From positions 39,702,770-39,766,769 of the forward strand of contig OZ020484.1 of NCBI GenBank assembly GCA_963971405.1: 64,000 bases of DNA, in the 5' to 3' direction. A program made the translations under genes and the position numbers. Positions 48,019 to 59,100 of this stretch are shown here, piece by piece. Source of the DNA: Psococerastis gibbosa. Taxonomy: Eukaryota > Arthropoda > Insecta > Psocodea > Psocidae. The notes beneath the pieces were generated by a model. The model worked only from the letters and a program-made list of their open reading frames with translations. It made no database searches and was not told the origin of the DNA. How positions within the stretch are numbered: the first letter of the stretch is position 1; every line of letters begins with the position of its first letter.

Positions 48019-48200
48019 CAGGGCCGTGCCCAGGGGGTGGTGTAAGGGGACCGGACTCCCCCTCCAGTCGAAATATTTTTTTTTTTAAAATGTAAACCTG
48101 TATTGTTTGAAGAATTCATCCATTAATTCATTAATAAATTAGGAAAAAAAAATTGTTGGACCCCCCCCCCCCCCGAAATCAAAACCTGGGCACGGCCTTG
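48019..48200. mobile_element. hAT MITE with a perfect 8-bp target duplication
   Basis: A 182-base element: ends 'cagggccgtgcccagg' and the inverted 'cctgggcacggccttg', flanked by GGCTTGTT at 48011-48018 and 48201-48208. The interior has poly-T, poly-A and a C tract. Confidence 0.92.
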
Positions 48201-49142
48201 GGCTTGTTCAATAGAAAATTTTCCATTGAGGAGAAGGGGCCGACATGTGCAATGCGCTTTACATTAATACATCATAATACAACAGGAGTCTATGCATTGA
48301 GGGTATGGTTTTTCCTGTTTTTTTTTTTTTCAAACATTAATTTAATCTTAAGCAACAGAACGTTGGTAATAGGAAAGGAAAACTACAGTAGGACATATTA
48401 TATAACATTTAAATGGACATAAACACAACATAAAACGACGAGTCTGTAAGTCATTAATAATAATTTCTACAAATTACCATACAAACCACTACATGTTACC
48501 AACAGTAGCCCTTGCCCTGACCCTCCATAACCTGGCTTCCTTCCATACGAAGAGATGCTATCTTCAATGCTCGTTGGTGCATTGCAACTGATAGACAGCA
48601 GGAGTGCACAAACAATGAGAGTATCAGACGGTAACCATTATAATTTTAAATAACAACATACCAAACCGGAATCAAGCATGTCTATTGCCCAAAAATAATA
48701 CTTAAATTCACTATCGAAGGACCATCATAAACATTACTCATCTGCTAAGCCAAAACAGTAAAATAATAGCACAACTGTACATCTGTAGCGGTTCCTGTTT
48801 GCTAGGTTTTCAGCTTGGTATAGTAAGTAAGGTTAGGTTGCCGCTGAGGTATAACCAGTCAGTTGAAGATGGTGACTGTTCGTACTAGGTTGTCTGCATT
48901 GACAGGCCCCTTACAGGATGTTTAGGTCTCCGTGCCTACTTCCTATTATCCTCTTCCTAGTTTTTAAGGGTTGTGCGCCCACCCCCGATGGAAACAGCAG
49001 GTAAGATTCTTATTTTTAGTTGAAACAACTTATAGTACTGTACTGCACACCGGACAGCATTAAAAAATACCATTGCCCTATTGAACGCCCGGAATGTCCC
49101 CTTAATATCAATTAAAACGTATAATTTAGAAACCATCGTAAG
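48201..49142. other. No gene recognised
   Basis: Intergenic; no paired element ends or motif-bearing frame seen between two hAT elements. Confidence 0.35.
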
Positions 49143-49501
49143 CAGTGGCATAGCCAATTTTTTTTTTTTTTTTCTTTGGGGGGGGGGGGTTTCATGCAAC
49201 ATGAATAAATAATGTTTGCCCATTTACGATAGGTTTTTTCAAAGGGGGCGGTGTTTCATTTGGCGCTCCCCCTCCCCCAATTTTCGTAAAAGTTTTTTAA
49301 CAGATTAACAGATAGGCCTGATATAGTTTGTCGACAAAAAAAATTGATTTTGCAGACGATAACTATATTAACAAAACTGGAAACAAGGTCTCCCCGAGTG
49401 AATTTTTTAAAATAAATATCTAAAAAATTGCTGTTTTGCTAAATTTGGGGGAAGGGGCGGGGTGTCCAGACCCAGCTGACCCCTCCTCGGCTACGCCACT
49501 G
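49143..49501. mobile_element. hAT-like element with CAGTGGCRTAGCC ends
   Basis: Ends 'cagtggcatagcc' and the inverted 'ggctacgccactg'; flanks ATCGTAAG and ATTGTAAG match at 7 of 8. The interior has a G tract at 49179-49190 and 'gggggaaggggcgggg'. Confidence 0.88.
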
Positions 49502-50262
49502 ATTGTAAGAATACATCAGAAAACGCAAAAATGTTCAACAAATGCTTGTTGGGAATGTGGACTTGCAGTCCGAGCGATTTGAACGCTGCGAACCCGATTT
49601 CTGTTATATCCATTGTCTGATGGTCACAATGGCCGTGTACATATGTTAGAGATTGCCTAAGACTAAACCTGTCAGAGTTCAAATACTTGCTGCTCTGATC
49701 AGATGGGAGTTGGTGATTGTGTGAGACGGTTGTTGAGCTGTTTCGCTATGGTAAGACATACCCGGAATATACCGAAGCAAAATAGGACTTATTTCAGCTA
49801 CCTGCTGAGTTAATAAAAGCAATCGAAAAAGGCTCGAACTCCTGCAAGATCCTAACCCTTCATCGAGGAAAAATATTTCAGGAACAAATATTAGGAATAT
49901 TCAGCGCGACACAATAGACCGCAAGACTTAAGTGCATACGAAAAAATGTACTCCAGAAACAAACAAAAAATAAGAATAGGAATAGAATAGGAGATAGAGG
50001 GTTTTGAGGATTTCTGAAATGTGTGTAACAATCAAGGAAGTTTAAACTGGACTGGACGAGGTAATTTTTTAAAGGGGGCCGAGGACGGGGCAAATAATTT
50101 TGAAAATAACTGGTAGCTGCGAAACAGGGTTTAAAACATTTCAACTCATGCAAACGTATATTGTATAAACATTCTGCATGTTGTAGCCTACATAACTGAT
50201 TATTTTATCTTACACCACGGGTAGTAACCATTTAAATCAGCCGAGTAAGAACTTTTAAATTA
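49502..50262. other. No gene recognised
   Basis: The longest frame (91 codons, minus, 50153-49878) has no motif and overlaps a 'caaataattttg' AT-rich area. Nothing else seen. Confidence 0.35.
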
Positions 50263-51234
50263 CATTGGCGTAAATAGGGGGGTCCTGGGGAGGCTAAGCT
50301 AAGGGATTTCTGGTGACAAAGACGTTATGGAGGCTAAAGGCATAATATCCACAATAATGAAAAGGAAATTAATTCTTAGTATGCTTATTTTGCATGAAAA
50401 AAATCAATATATTGACCAAGTACTTTCACAAAAAATATATTACTCAAAATGCTTAAAACCCCAATACTTCAGAACTATTTTTTCAAATTTTTTCTTCGCG
50501 GGAGACCCCCGAGCCCCCCTCAGTGACGAGTTTATTCGTCTGTAAAAACTCAACTATGCTGCTTGCAAAATGCGTAAAACCTCCCTAATTTGGGCCTATT
50601 CATCAATTTTTTTTCTCCGGGGGAGACCCCCGCGCCCCCCTGAATGGTAGGTTTATTCGTCGTCATAATATATCAATTGTACTGCTTGCATACATTGGCG
50701 TAAATAGGGGGGTTCTGGGCTAAGCCTCCCCCTCAAAAGCACCCTTAGCCCCCCCCCCCAGGATCTCTGGTGACAAAGACGTTATGGAGGCGAAAGGCCA
50801 ATACAATCCACAATAACGAAAGGGAAATTAATTCTTGACATACTTATTTCACATGAAAGACATCATGAAAAAAATCAACATACTGACCAAGTACTTTCAC
50901 AAACATATATTACTCAAAATGCCTAAAACACCAATATTTCAGACCTATTTTTTCTTCGGGGGAGACCCCCGGGCCCCCCTCAGTGACGAGTTTATTTGTC
51001 TGTAAAAACTCAACTATGCTGCTTGCAAAATGCGTAAAACCTCCCTAATTTGGGCCTGTTCACCAATTTGTATCTCCGGGGGAGACCCCCGGGCCCCCCT
51101 TTCTCCAGAGTGGAATATTCGTAAAACCTCAGTAATTTGGGCCCATTTCTCGATTTTTCTTTCTCCGGGGGATCAAAGTCTTGGGGTCCTAAAGCACCCC
51201 CCCCCCCTAGAAATTTTGGGAATTTACGCCAATG
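50263..51234. mobile_element. hAT-like element with an internal tandem duplication
   Basis: Ends 'cattggcgtaaatagggggg' and the inverted 'aatttacgccaatg'; flanks TTAAATTA and GAAAATTA match at 6 of 8. The left end recurs at about 50692, and the following blocks ('gacaaagacgttatggaggc', 'gaccaagtactttcacaaa', 'tgctgcttgcaaaatgcgta') occur once in each half. Four or more 'gggagacccccg.gccccc' stem-like modules lie inside. Confidence 0.82.
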
Positions 51235-51869
51235 GAAAATTAATGAAGTATTGAAAACCGCCACAACCGGCTCCCTACTTTTATTTCTTGGTAAATCGCC
51301 GGGGGGGGGGGGGCACCACTTGCTGGGTCCGTCACTGGATGAATACACTGTATGGAAAGTACGATATTTCTTTGTCATATTTTACAAAGGAGTTACATCA
51401 TGATTATTCATTAGTGTTTTAATATATTAACAATTATCTTATTGAATTGAATAAGTATCAGTTTAAAGTCAATGGTGAGATAATAACTCGTTTCGGCTAT
51501 CTCGCCTCCATCTACAACCTCAGAATTTTTTCGCATAATTAAATCCTAAATACAAGCCTAAGCTGCGTGAAGGGAACCTGGTAGCACCAAGGCAATATCG
51601 CAGGTTATGTAGAACACAAAATTAATCATATGAACGACCACATGCAGTAGGATGCAGTGGCACCGACTTACTGTACAGGTATATATGGCGTCAAGGTGCT
51701 CATCAATAACCCCTAAATTTAAAAGTTAAGTTACATTAAGATTCATGGGTTAGAAAAAACCTTTGAAAAATCTGTTGCCAAGGACCATGCCATGTTGAAT
51801 CATTGGCGTAAATTGTCAAAATTCGTGGGGGGGGGCCTTAAGACCCCATGAGTACAAAAAAAACGATAA

Positions 51870-52160
51870 TGAGGGAGTCTGGTGAAAGGTGTTCCATATG
51901 TTTACACATCGAAGTGTAGAGGAACATTGCAAGGAATAAGACCAACTCGACAGAGCTCTACTATCGATATTTTCTGACGAAGCAGTAGAATCTGGAATGA
52001 TAGGCCGTAGTCGTTCTGAAAGCGTACTTTCGAACGTTTTGTCAACATCTGCGGTCGGCATCTTCAGTGGAACTTCTATGATTGCATCTCGGAGGCTCAG
52101 CAGTTGTAGTACACGTAACTCCGGCCGTGAAAGCCTTTGTAATTAAATTGGATTTTGTTT
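51870..52160. repeat. Family G-related element
   Basis: Contains 'catcgaagtgtagaggaaca', 'agctctactatcgatatttt' and, after a G/F junction, 'gttctgaaagcgtact' inverted relative to the HAT1 upstream copy plus 'cgtaactccggccgtgaaag' in the same sense. The copy is thus partly inverted. A solitary 'cattggcgtaaatt' hAT end lies just before, at 51800. Confidence 0.55.
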
Positions 52161-52279
52161 AAAACCGGACAGTGGATGGAGGTGTCTGGTGTGTCCTTAG
52201 TACTGCTTAATCGTTTAGACCTATTCGTCGACTGTTTTCGCTGCTATTCTAAGCTGCAAAGTTTCTTTTAACGCCGTTC

Positions 52280-52790
52280 TCTATGTACATAACATGCCAT
52301 TACAGATGTCAAAAAACCAGTTTCCAACGCTACAACATTTATTCAGCACACTCTTCCAATTCGCCACTCAACAGCCCTAGCAAGACTCAGTTAGCTAACA
52401 AGATAGCAGCAGCAGCAAAGTCACAATATGCTGTAGGTACCGCAACACAACACTGTTCTAATATAAGTTATGGCAAGCTTACAGGGTTACACGTTGCCCG
52501 TCCAACCAAACAAATTAAACACACAACTGCCTAAACATTATTGCACTTGCATCGAGATACACTAAAAAAACGTATCAATGCAAGTAACGGCTCTGTTGAC
52601 CAATGTGCTCCCGATAACAGTTCCCCCAACTACCCATGACATACCACTGTACAGCGTCTACACATCAGTAAGTGCGTTTACCCCATGGGTACAAAACAAC
52701 AACATGCCCAGTCCTTGCACAGTTACCGACGTATATGAAGCGAAATGCTGTTCAAACTGCCAAAAATTGAACTGTTTCAATGTGTGATAC
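52280..52790 (+). other. Unassigned stretch with protein-like frames
   Basis: Two nearby plus frames end with stops at 52534 and 52787. The first carries SPSKTQLANKIAAAAKSQYA and a Thr/Lys tail; the second ends EAKCCSNCQKLNCFNV. Composition is less AT-biased than around it, and no element ends are visible. It may be a small gene, an exon of an unseen gene or a decayed retroelement. I do not recognise either sequence. Confidence 0.25.
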
Positions 52791-52933
52791 TGAATGCGCG
52801 AACTAAGTAAACAAAACATGACAAATATTAATTAATGCACACTGTACCCAATGGCTGACTCGCCGTTTGTTTAAAGTAATTTAATTAGCTAGACATCTTC
52901 CCGAGCATCACAGATGTAGCTCGTAACATCAGC

Positions 52934-53150
52934 CTATTTATCTAATTCACTCCACCTTAGCCAAAGTGTCATAAAAAGAGAACAAGAAATTTGCATGGGC
53001 GGGCCCCCACATTTATAGCCGCCATAACGCACACTGTATCCCTCATGACCTTTCAAGTCACACTTAATTACCTTATCTTCCACAATACAGCAGCTTTTCT
53101 GCCATTTATCCCCATTGCCGACCAAATTTTATATTGTTTTCTGCACCTTG
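52934..53150 (-). other. Unassigned Cys-rich minus-strand frame
   Basis: The minus frame reads GNGDKWQKSCCIVEDKVIKC, then DLKGHEGYSVRYGGYKCGGP, and ends at a TAA at 52934. Upstream in the same frame is a stop and no signal peptide. Four cysteines in 35 residues suggest a small disulphide fold, but I cannot name a family. Confidence 0.25.
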
Positions 53151-53376
53151 CGTCCACGTGCAAATTCACTGCAAAATGGCAGCACAATGGCAAGGGCCCC
53201 AAAGAAAAAAACTTTTATGTTTATACCTACTTAATTACTTATGTAACTGAATTCATTTTGGGAATTAAACTATTATTATATAATTATGTCACATAAAAAA
53301 TGACTTTTTGTACTTATTATTAAACCAGCCTGAGTTGTGGCCAATCGTTGTTAGAAGTCAAAATGCGCAGAAAGAA

Positions 53377-53545
53377 TTTACTTCATTGGTGATTTGAGAT
53401 TTTTTGTTTGTTTTGTTTTAAGGAGACTATTATGTAGGCACATAACTTATCTATTATAAGTTAAGTTATAATATGGTACCAGACATCATTAATAAGTCTC
53501 TACCATATTATAACTTAATTTATAATAGATAAGTTAAGTATCTAC

Positions 53546-53579
<34 letters not shown>

Positions 53580-53809
53580 TTCTTTATTTCCAACAAATAC
53601 AATAATTAGACAAAATACAATTAGGGCTCCCATGCCTTCATAGAGGTGTGCGGGATACACCCTACAGAGTACAGTTTAAACATTGTTCATTTTATTACAA
53701 TCATGATATAATACTAGTATTAGTTACATTGCCATTAGTCTCCTTAAAACAAAACAAACAAAAAATCTCAAATAACAAATGAAGTAAATTCGCCCGTGGA
53801 ATAGCCGCC
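53377..53809. mobile_element. Family D long-arm hairpin with a retroposon insert
   Basis: Same arms as 38131-38391 ('ttaaggagactattatgtag', centre 'atggtaccagacatcat'), but the left terminal 20-odd bases are lost. At about 53547-53737 the right arm is split by an insert: an (AAT)n run, 'caattctttatttcc' (reverse of a GGAAATAAAG tail) and a unique body. The insert is a reverse-oriented retroposon with a microsatellite tail. Confidence 0.82.
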
Positions 53810-53812
53810 TAA

Positions 53813-54255
53813 GGCGCCCATTCCACATACGTACAACGTCAATGAAAATTATGAAATTGAAGGACATTTCTATTTTACTCTATGCCATTGTTAAAATTGA
53901 TCAATGATCAATTGATCATAGAGTAAAATCACAAACAATGAAACAAACAATCTAAAATTAAGAAATGGCGTCATGGGATATGACAAGTACAACTATTTTA
54001 ATTGATTTCTCTAAAAAGAAAGCATTTCTGTGTAAAAATTATAATAAGATTTAAATAATAAGGCGACGAAGAAAACAAATACAATTTCAAGAAACAAATG
54101 CAAACAAATTTCAAAAATTTGGCGCATACGCTTCAATTAAAAATTGTTAATTTTTGAAAAAACATATGGAATGGCCCCCATCAATGAGAAATTGAAATGT
54201 CCTTCAATTTCATAATTTTCATTGACGTTGTACGTATGTGGAATGTGGAACATCC
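53813..54255. mobile_element. Family D hairpin with the 'D2' core and new arms
   Basis: Shares its left TAA with the previous element. Arms: 'ggcgcccattccacatacgt', 'acaacgtcaatgaaaattat', 'gaaattgaaggacatttc', repeated in inverse at 54195-54245. The core ('ctatgccattgttaaaattg', 'atggcgtcatgggatatgac') is the reverse of the core at 47.05-47.12 and 59.36-59.45 kb, whose arms are unrelated to these. Confidence 0.85.
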
Positions 54256-54691
54256 TAAGGGATGTGCTACTTTTACAGCTCCACCATCAATATTTCATGA
54301 GATATTTTATTTTGATGCTTGTATAGTCTTTCGCCTCCGATTGTCCCATAACTGGTACAATTACAAATGTTACACCCAACCATCAATTAAACTTATGATC
54401 ATTGAAATTGTAAGGATGAAAGGAATGATTTGAACAAGGCCAAAGACTTTAAAGAGAAGTGACCGCAGAGGTTAGGTTCAAGGCAACAAGAAAGATAATA
54501 GTCTGCCATTGCGGTACCTACATTGCAATGTGAGAAGATGGGCTAGGCCACATGCAAGGTGTTTACTACTATCAACAATGTAATAAAATATAATTGTTAG
54601 AAGCATAAATCAAAGTTATGTCTTGTAGCTCCCATCCCACAGGCTCGGATCCAACATAAGAATATAAGATACCTCTGGAGAGGGAAAAACC

Positions 54692-54979
54692 TTAAGTGTA
54701 AAAAAATCTAATTTGAAAGGAATTATTTATCGGAAAGCTGTCTTCTTCTTCACCTTTAAATGCCTCTCCATGAAAGATCATCATGGCAATTTGGACCTTG
54801 GAGATTGCTGATCTTAAAAGTGAAGTCATGTTCTTGCCAAACCATTGCCTCGGGGTTTTCAACCAGGATCTTCTTCTGACTAGAGCCTTCAGGCTTTCTA
54901 TCTTCCCTTGGATCATAACATGCAGAAGGCGATACTTATCGTTCCTCATCACATATGTTAGTTTCAGTTTCATAAACAA
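54692..54979 (-). pseudogene. Non-LTR retrotransposon 3' fragment
   Basis: The minus frame contains RNDKYRLLHVMIQGKIESLK, then RRRSWLKTPRQWFGKNMTSL and SKVQIAMMIF. 'NDKYRLLxxIxQGK' plus 'RRRxSWLxxxRxWxG' is the tail that follows 'WMGHxxRH' in many arthropod LINE proteins. It is another truncated member of a family like that at 43.2 kb. Confidence 0.75.
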
Positions 54980-54984
54980 AATAT

Positions 54985-56164
54985 TTTTCCTCGATTGAGC
55001 CCCAAATATTCGTAACTTCCTAACACTACTCTTTAAAAAAACCTAATCATATACACCACAGATATGGTAGTAGTCCTACGATAGTTACCTATATGATACT
55101 TCAATTTACAAAGAAACAAGCGGAATTTGTAATCTGACAAGACTGACCTTTTAACGGAAGATGAATATGAACTCGTTAACATTAATGAGGGACCAAATGG
55201 AAGTTAATTAACCTTGCCATCCTAACTTTCAATGCCAAAACAACGCCAATAAAATAATGCCAAATTTTAATCTTGAAAACATATATTCCAACCGAGGACG
55301 AGGCATACGGAAAGCAATGAAATAGATCACGCTTCGAATTTCATCTATATAGAAACTCATTAAGTAGAGGGCATCTTGAAAAAAGCTAGAGTTTGTCCAC
55401 CCAGAAACTACAGTTCAAGTGTCGAAAATATAATTGCCCCATTTTTTATTAGTAAAAATAAATTAATCCCATCGTATGGGCTACAGTTAAACCAATAATC
55501 TCACGAAGACTGTTGACACAGCATCCATATTTTGTGGTAAACCGGTCCCCATGAAGGGATTTAACACCAACTAAGTTATTAACCTGCATGACTAGTATAT
55601 GTAGGCCTATAAATGAAGTTAGGTACTCATGTTTGGAGAATAGCACTTTAATTAAAGATGTGCGATTTTGCTTAATTTGGAGCTTGTGAGGGCTATGGGG
55701 AACCTATAATATAAAGGATATCATCCGCCCCTAAGCATTTCAACAATTTCATCCAGGAGCAGTTCCCGAAGCGAAGCGACAGGTGCGGCCGCAAGGGCGC
55801 CAAATTGACACGTACAAAATATTATTAACGAACTAAATTAAAAGCTACGTGCGAAAGTAATTTATTTGAAGAGAAAAAAAACCTAGGCTAATTCATAAAA
55901 ATTAATTTCATTTTTACCCAAAAAGCCGATTTGCGGCCATTTAGTTTAGGCTTACATAGTTGGAATTTGTATGGATGATGTTATAAGCCTTGATTGAAAT
56001 AACATTTTCACGGGGAGGGGTACCTCTGGCAATTCCAACTCGGGCAGCCACAAGTCACAATACTTGGATTCCATCTAATTTTGTCAGGGGTCAAGCATTT
56101 TGTATTTACCTATAATTTTACCCGATTGATTGAAATTGCTTACATTTTTATGTATTTTTAACAG
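54985..56164. other. Upstream flank or intron of the channel gene
   Basis: No exon with signal peptide or loop-A motif could be found. The first exon(s) of the channel gene may lie here unrecognised or further left. Confidence 0.35.
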
Positions 56165-59100
56165 CATATGTTCAGCTCCTGCGAAATCTCCTTCCCAGAG
56201 CAACACGGACATGCTGATCCAGATGACGCAGGACTGTCACTACGATCGCTGGACCAGACCTGGAGCCAAGGATGAACCTCTCAATGTCCACACACGCATA
56301 TACGTTTATTTCTTAGGATCTATTGAGGCACACCATTTGGTGAGTACACCGTGTATATACTCGTAAGTCGCAAGGGTTGCAACTCGTGGAGGAACCTCCA
56401 TTCTATAAAATATCATAAATATAATAATGCATTAGAATTGTGGAACCCGACATTTTTGGTTGAAATTAGGAGGGTCTATTGAAGAACAAGTATAAATCGG
56501 ATCTCCAAAAAGGGCCGAAAGAAAGGTCGGAGTCGGAGATTCCCTACCATTTCACAAAAACTTTTTCAATTACCATTTTTCCGGTCCACTCACTTAACCG
56601 AATTCCACATGTGATATTGTACTATACTATTGTTTTAAATTGAAACACTTGGGATTACTAACCCCATAAAATTGGAGCAACGAAAACTTCGATCGATGTG
56701 TACAATGCAAACGAAAGCAAAAATTCTACTTTACCGCAATGAATAGTAGTCGGCAAGTCGAGCCTGTGGTTAAAAAGCCAGATATGAAAAAAATGGCCAC
56801 CTTTTTGCAAGACGCATGGGCGTGATTATGAAATACATTTAATTGGCTTACCTTGATCCTTTCTCCTTAGCGTCGAACCAATTGTTGTGGCATAATTGGC
56901 TCTAAATGGTCAGTATCCTGGAATGAATGGTTTTTGCAGCCACTGCTTATGGCGATAGCGGCCGGATGCAAAGGAAAATGCGGTTTCACAAAATATAGGC
57001 AAAGGACAAGAATTAACTCGTGTTTAGAGGGCATACATAAACAGTACCTACTTATGGACGGGTTCAGCCTCTATCACGTCAACATTGGCTAATATTGACG
57101 TAGAAATTGCAATGCGATATACTTTAGCTGAAAAAAATGCATCGACCGCATAATACATGTATTCTAAGGTTATACGAGCCTTAAATAACACAAATCAAAC
57201 CGCAGATTGAAGGCCTATCCTTAAGACTATGGTGACACCTTTGCTGCGTTCCAGTACTTGGTTAAGTCAAGCTAACGCCTGTTACAGTGTTACAATGTCA
57301 GTTGTAAGCATGTCTGAGGTTGTCCATTGGCATTTTTAGTCAGTGTGGGTTGACATCGAAGAGTGAACCAGTTCGCCAACGGCTAGAAAACCGATGGGGT
57401 CGTTGGAACGGCAATAGCCTTAAGAGTGTACAGCCCGCAGGAAATTGGCAACCCGAAATTTAATACTTTTTATTTTTTATTTAATTAACTAAGCATGTTA
57501 TTAAAGATTTGACTCATCAAAGTTGTAGAAGACTACTTCATGCATTATATTATAAGATATTTTTAATTTTTCGACATTGTAGTTTTTTCATAAACATCCA
57601 AATATTTTATAAACAATAACTTTTCACGTATAATCGATTTTATAAAAAAAAACTACAATTTCGAAAACTAAAAATACCTTATTATATGATGCATGAAGTA
57701 GTCTTCTACAACTTTGATGAGCCAAATCCTTAATAACATGCTTAGTTAATTAAATAAAAAATAAAAAGTATTAAATTTCGGGCTGCCACTTTCCTACGGG
57801 CTGTACACTCTTAATGGGCCACTATGCAAGTAGGTCTACGCCTATAACAAATTATTTATAATAAGGCGCATATTCCACCTACGTCAATAGTGCATAGTAA
57901 ATGTGGTATTGACGTGGTAGCAGACATTAAAGACAGTCTAAAAATGTCTGCTTCCACGTAAATACCACATTTACTATGCACTATTGACGTAGGTGGAATA
58001 AGCGCCTAACACAAAGTAGATTATGGTGCTGAGGTAGAGGAGACAGATCAGTAATTGACCAACTTCCACCGAGGTTAAGCTCAGCACCACCCATGGTCAA
58101 TTCAACTGGCAATATTCCTATTGAACAGTCCAATGCTTCGGGATAGGAAAATCGTCGCAGCAGAAAATAAATAGTTGATATAATAGACATTGATTCAACA
58201 GAGATTAACTTATAGAATCACAAAATAAAAGCAATTGGGTGATATCGGGGTTACCTATAAAAGCGGTTCCCAACAGATGGAGCGCGAGAAGACTCCATAA
58301 GATAGAAGACGCGAAAATATGAGAATTATAATATTAATCAGAGTAAGTAAATTCGTGTCGGGGTGGTACTACCCGTGGTACAGGAGTTTTCAGGTTGCAT
58401 CAACAGCCTCCTGTTTAACCTATCGACAGTCAGGGAAGACTGCCGGGACCGCCGGCTTTACATGCCCTCCGAAGCATGGTAGTCAGAAGATAAATAATTG
58501 TACCACTAGAAAATTTTGGCATTCGGGTGGGACTCGAACCAGTCACCTTCTGGATGATAATCCGAGTCGTTACCTCTACGCCATTCTGACTACTTATTAA
58601 TCAGAATTTAGAGACCAATTTCAAATTTTGTGTATTTGAAGAACAATTTTATTTAGTAGCCGAAAACCTTGGGTAATTACGTATATAAATCCTGACATTG
58701 ACTCTCTTGTCATCCAAACAGTGTCAAAAAGTTCACTAATTAATTGAATAAAAATTATCTGTCAATCCTGTGTGCAGTAGTAGTAGAGAGGAGCACATAG
58801 ATTAAAAAGTTACGGGTAATATTTGTCATCTGTGTTATTAACACCTTAAAGGTGGGGCGCGAAAAATATTTTTAAGCCGTTGATGGGGCGCTGCTACAAA
58901 AAGGTTGGGAACAGCTGCCCTATAACATTAACACCGAATAATTCAAAATCAATTCTAAAGGTTAAACATCTTCCTCAATAGCACTAGACAAACGCAAATC
59001 ATAGAGTAATACCAGAGTGAAGGCCCATGATAGGCTTGTGTTGTGGTCTCGAGGTATACGAGATACACAAATAAAGCTAAGGCTCGGCAACACGTTTTAT

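Noticed and set aside
51010..51403. Long frames on both strands rich in Pro and Gly
   Set aside because: They are produced by the G/C tracts of the hAT-like element at 50263-51234.
54197..54433. 78-codon plus-strand frame at the end of a hairpin element
   Set aside because: Its first third is the right arm of the family D hairpin and the rest has no motif.
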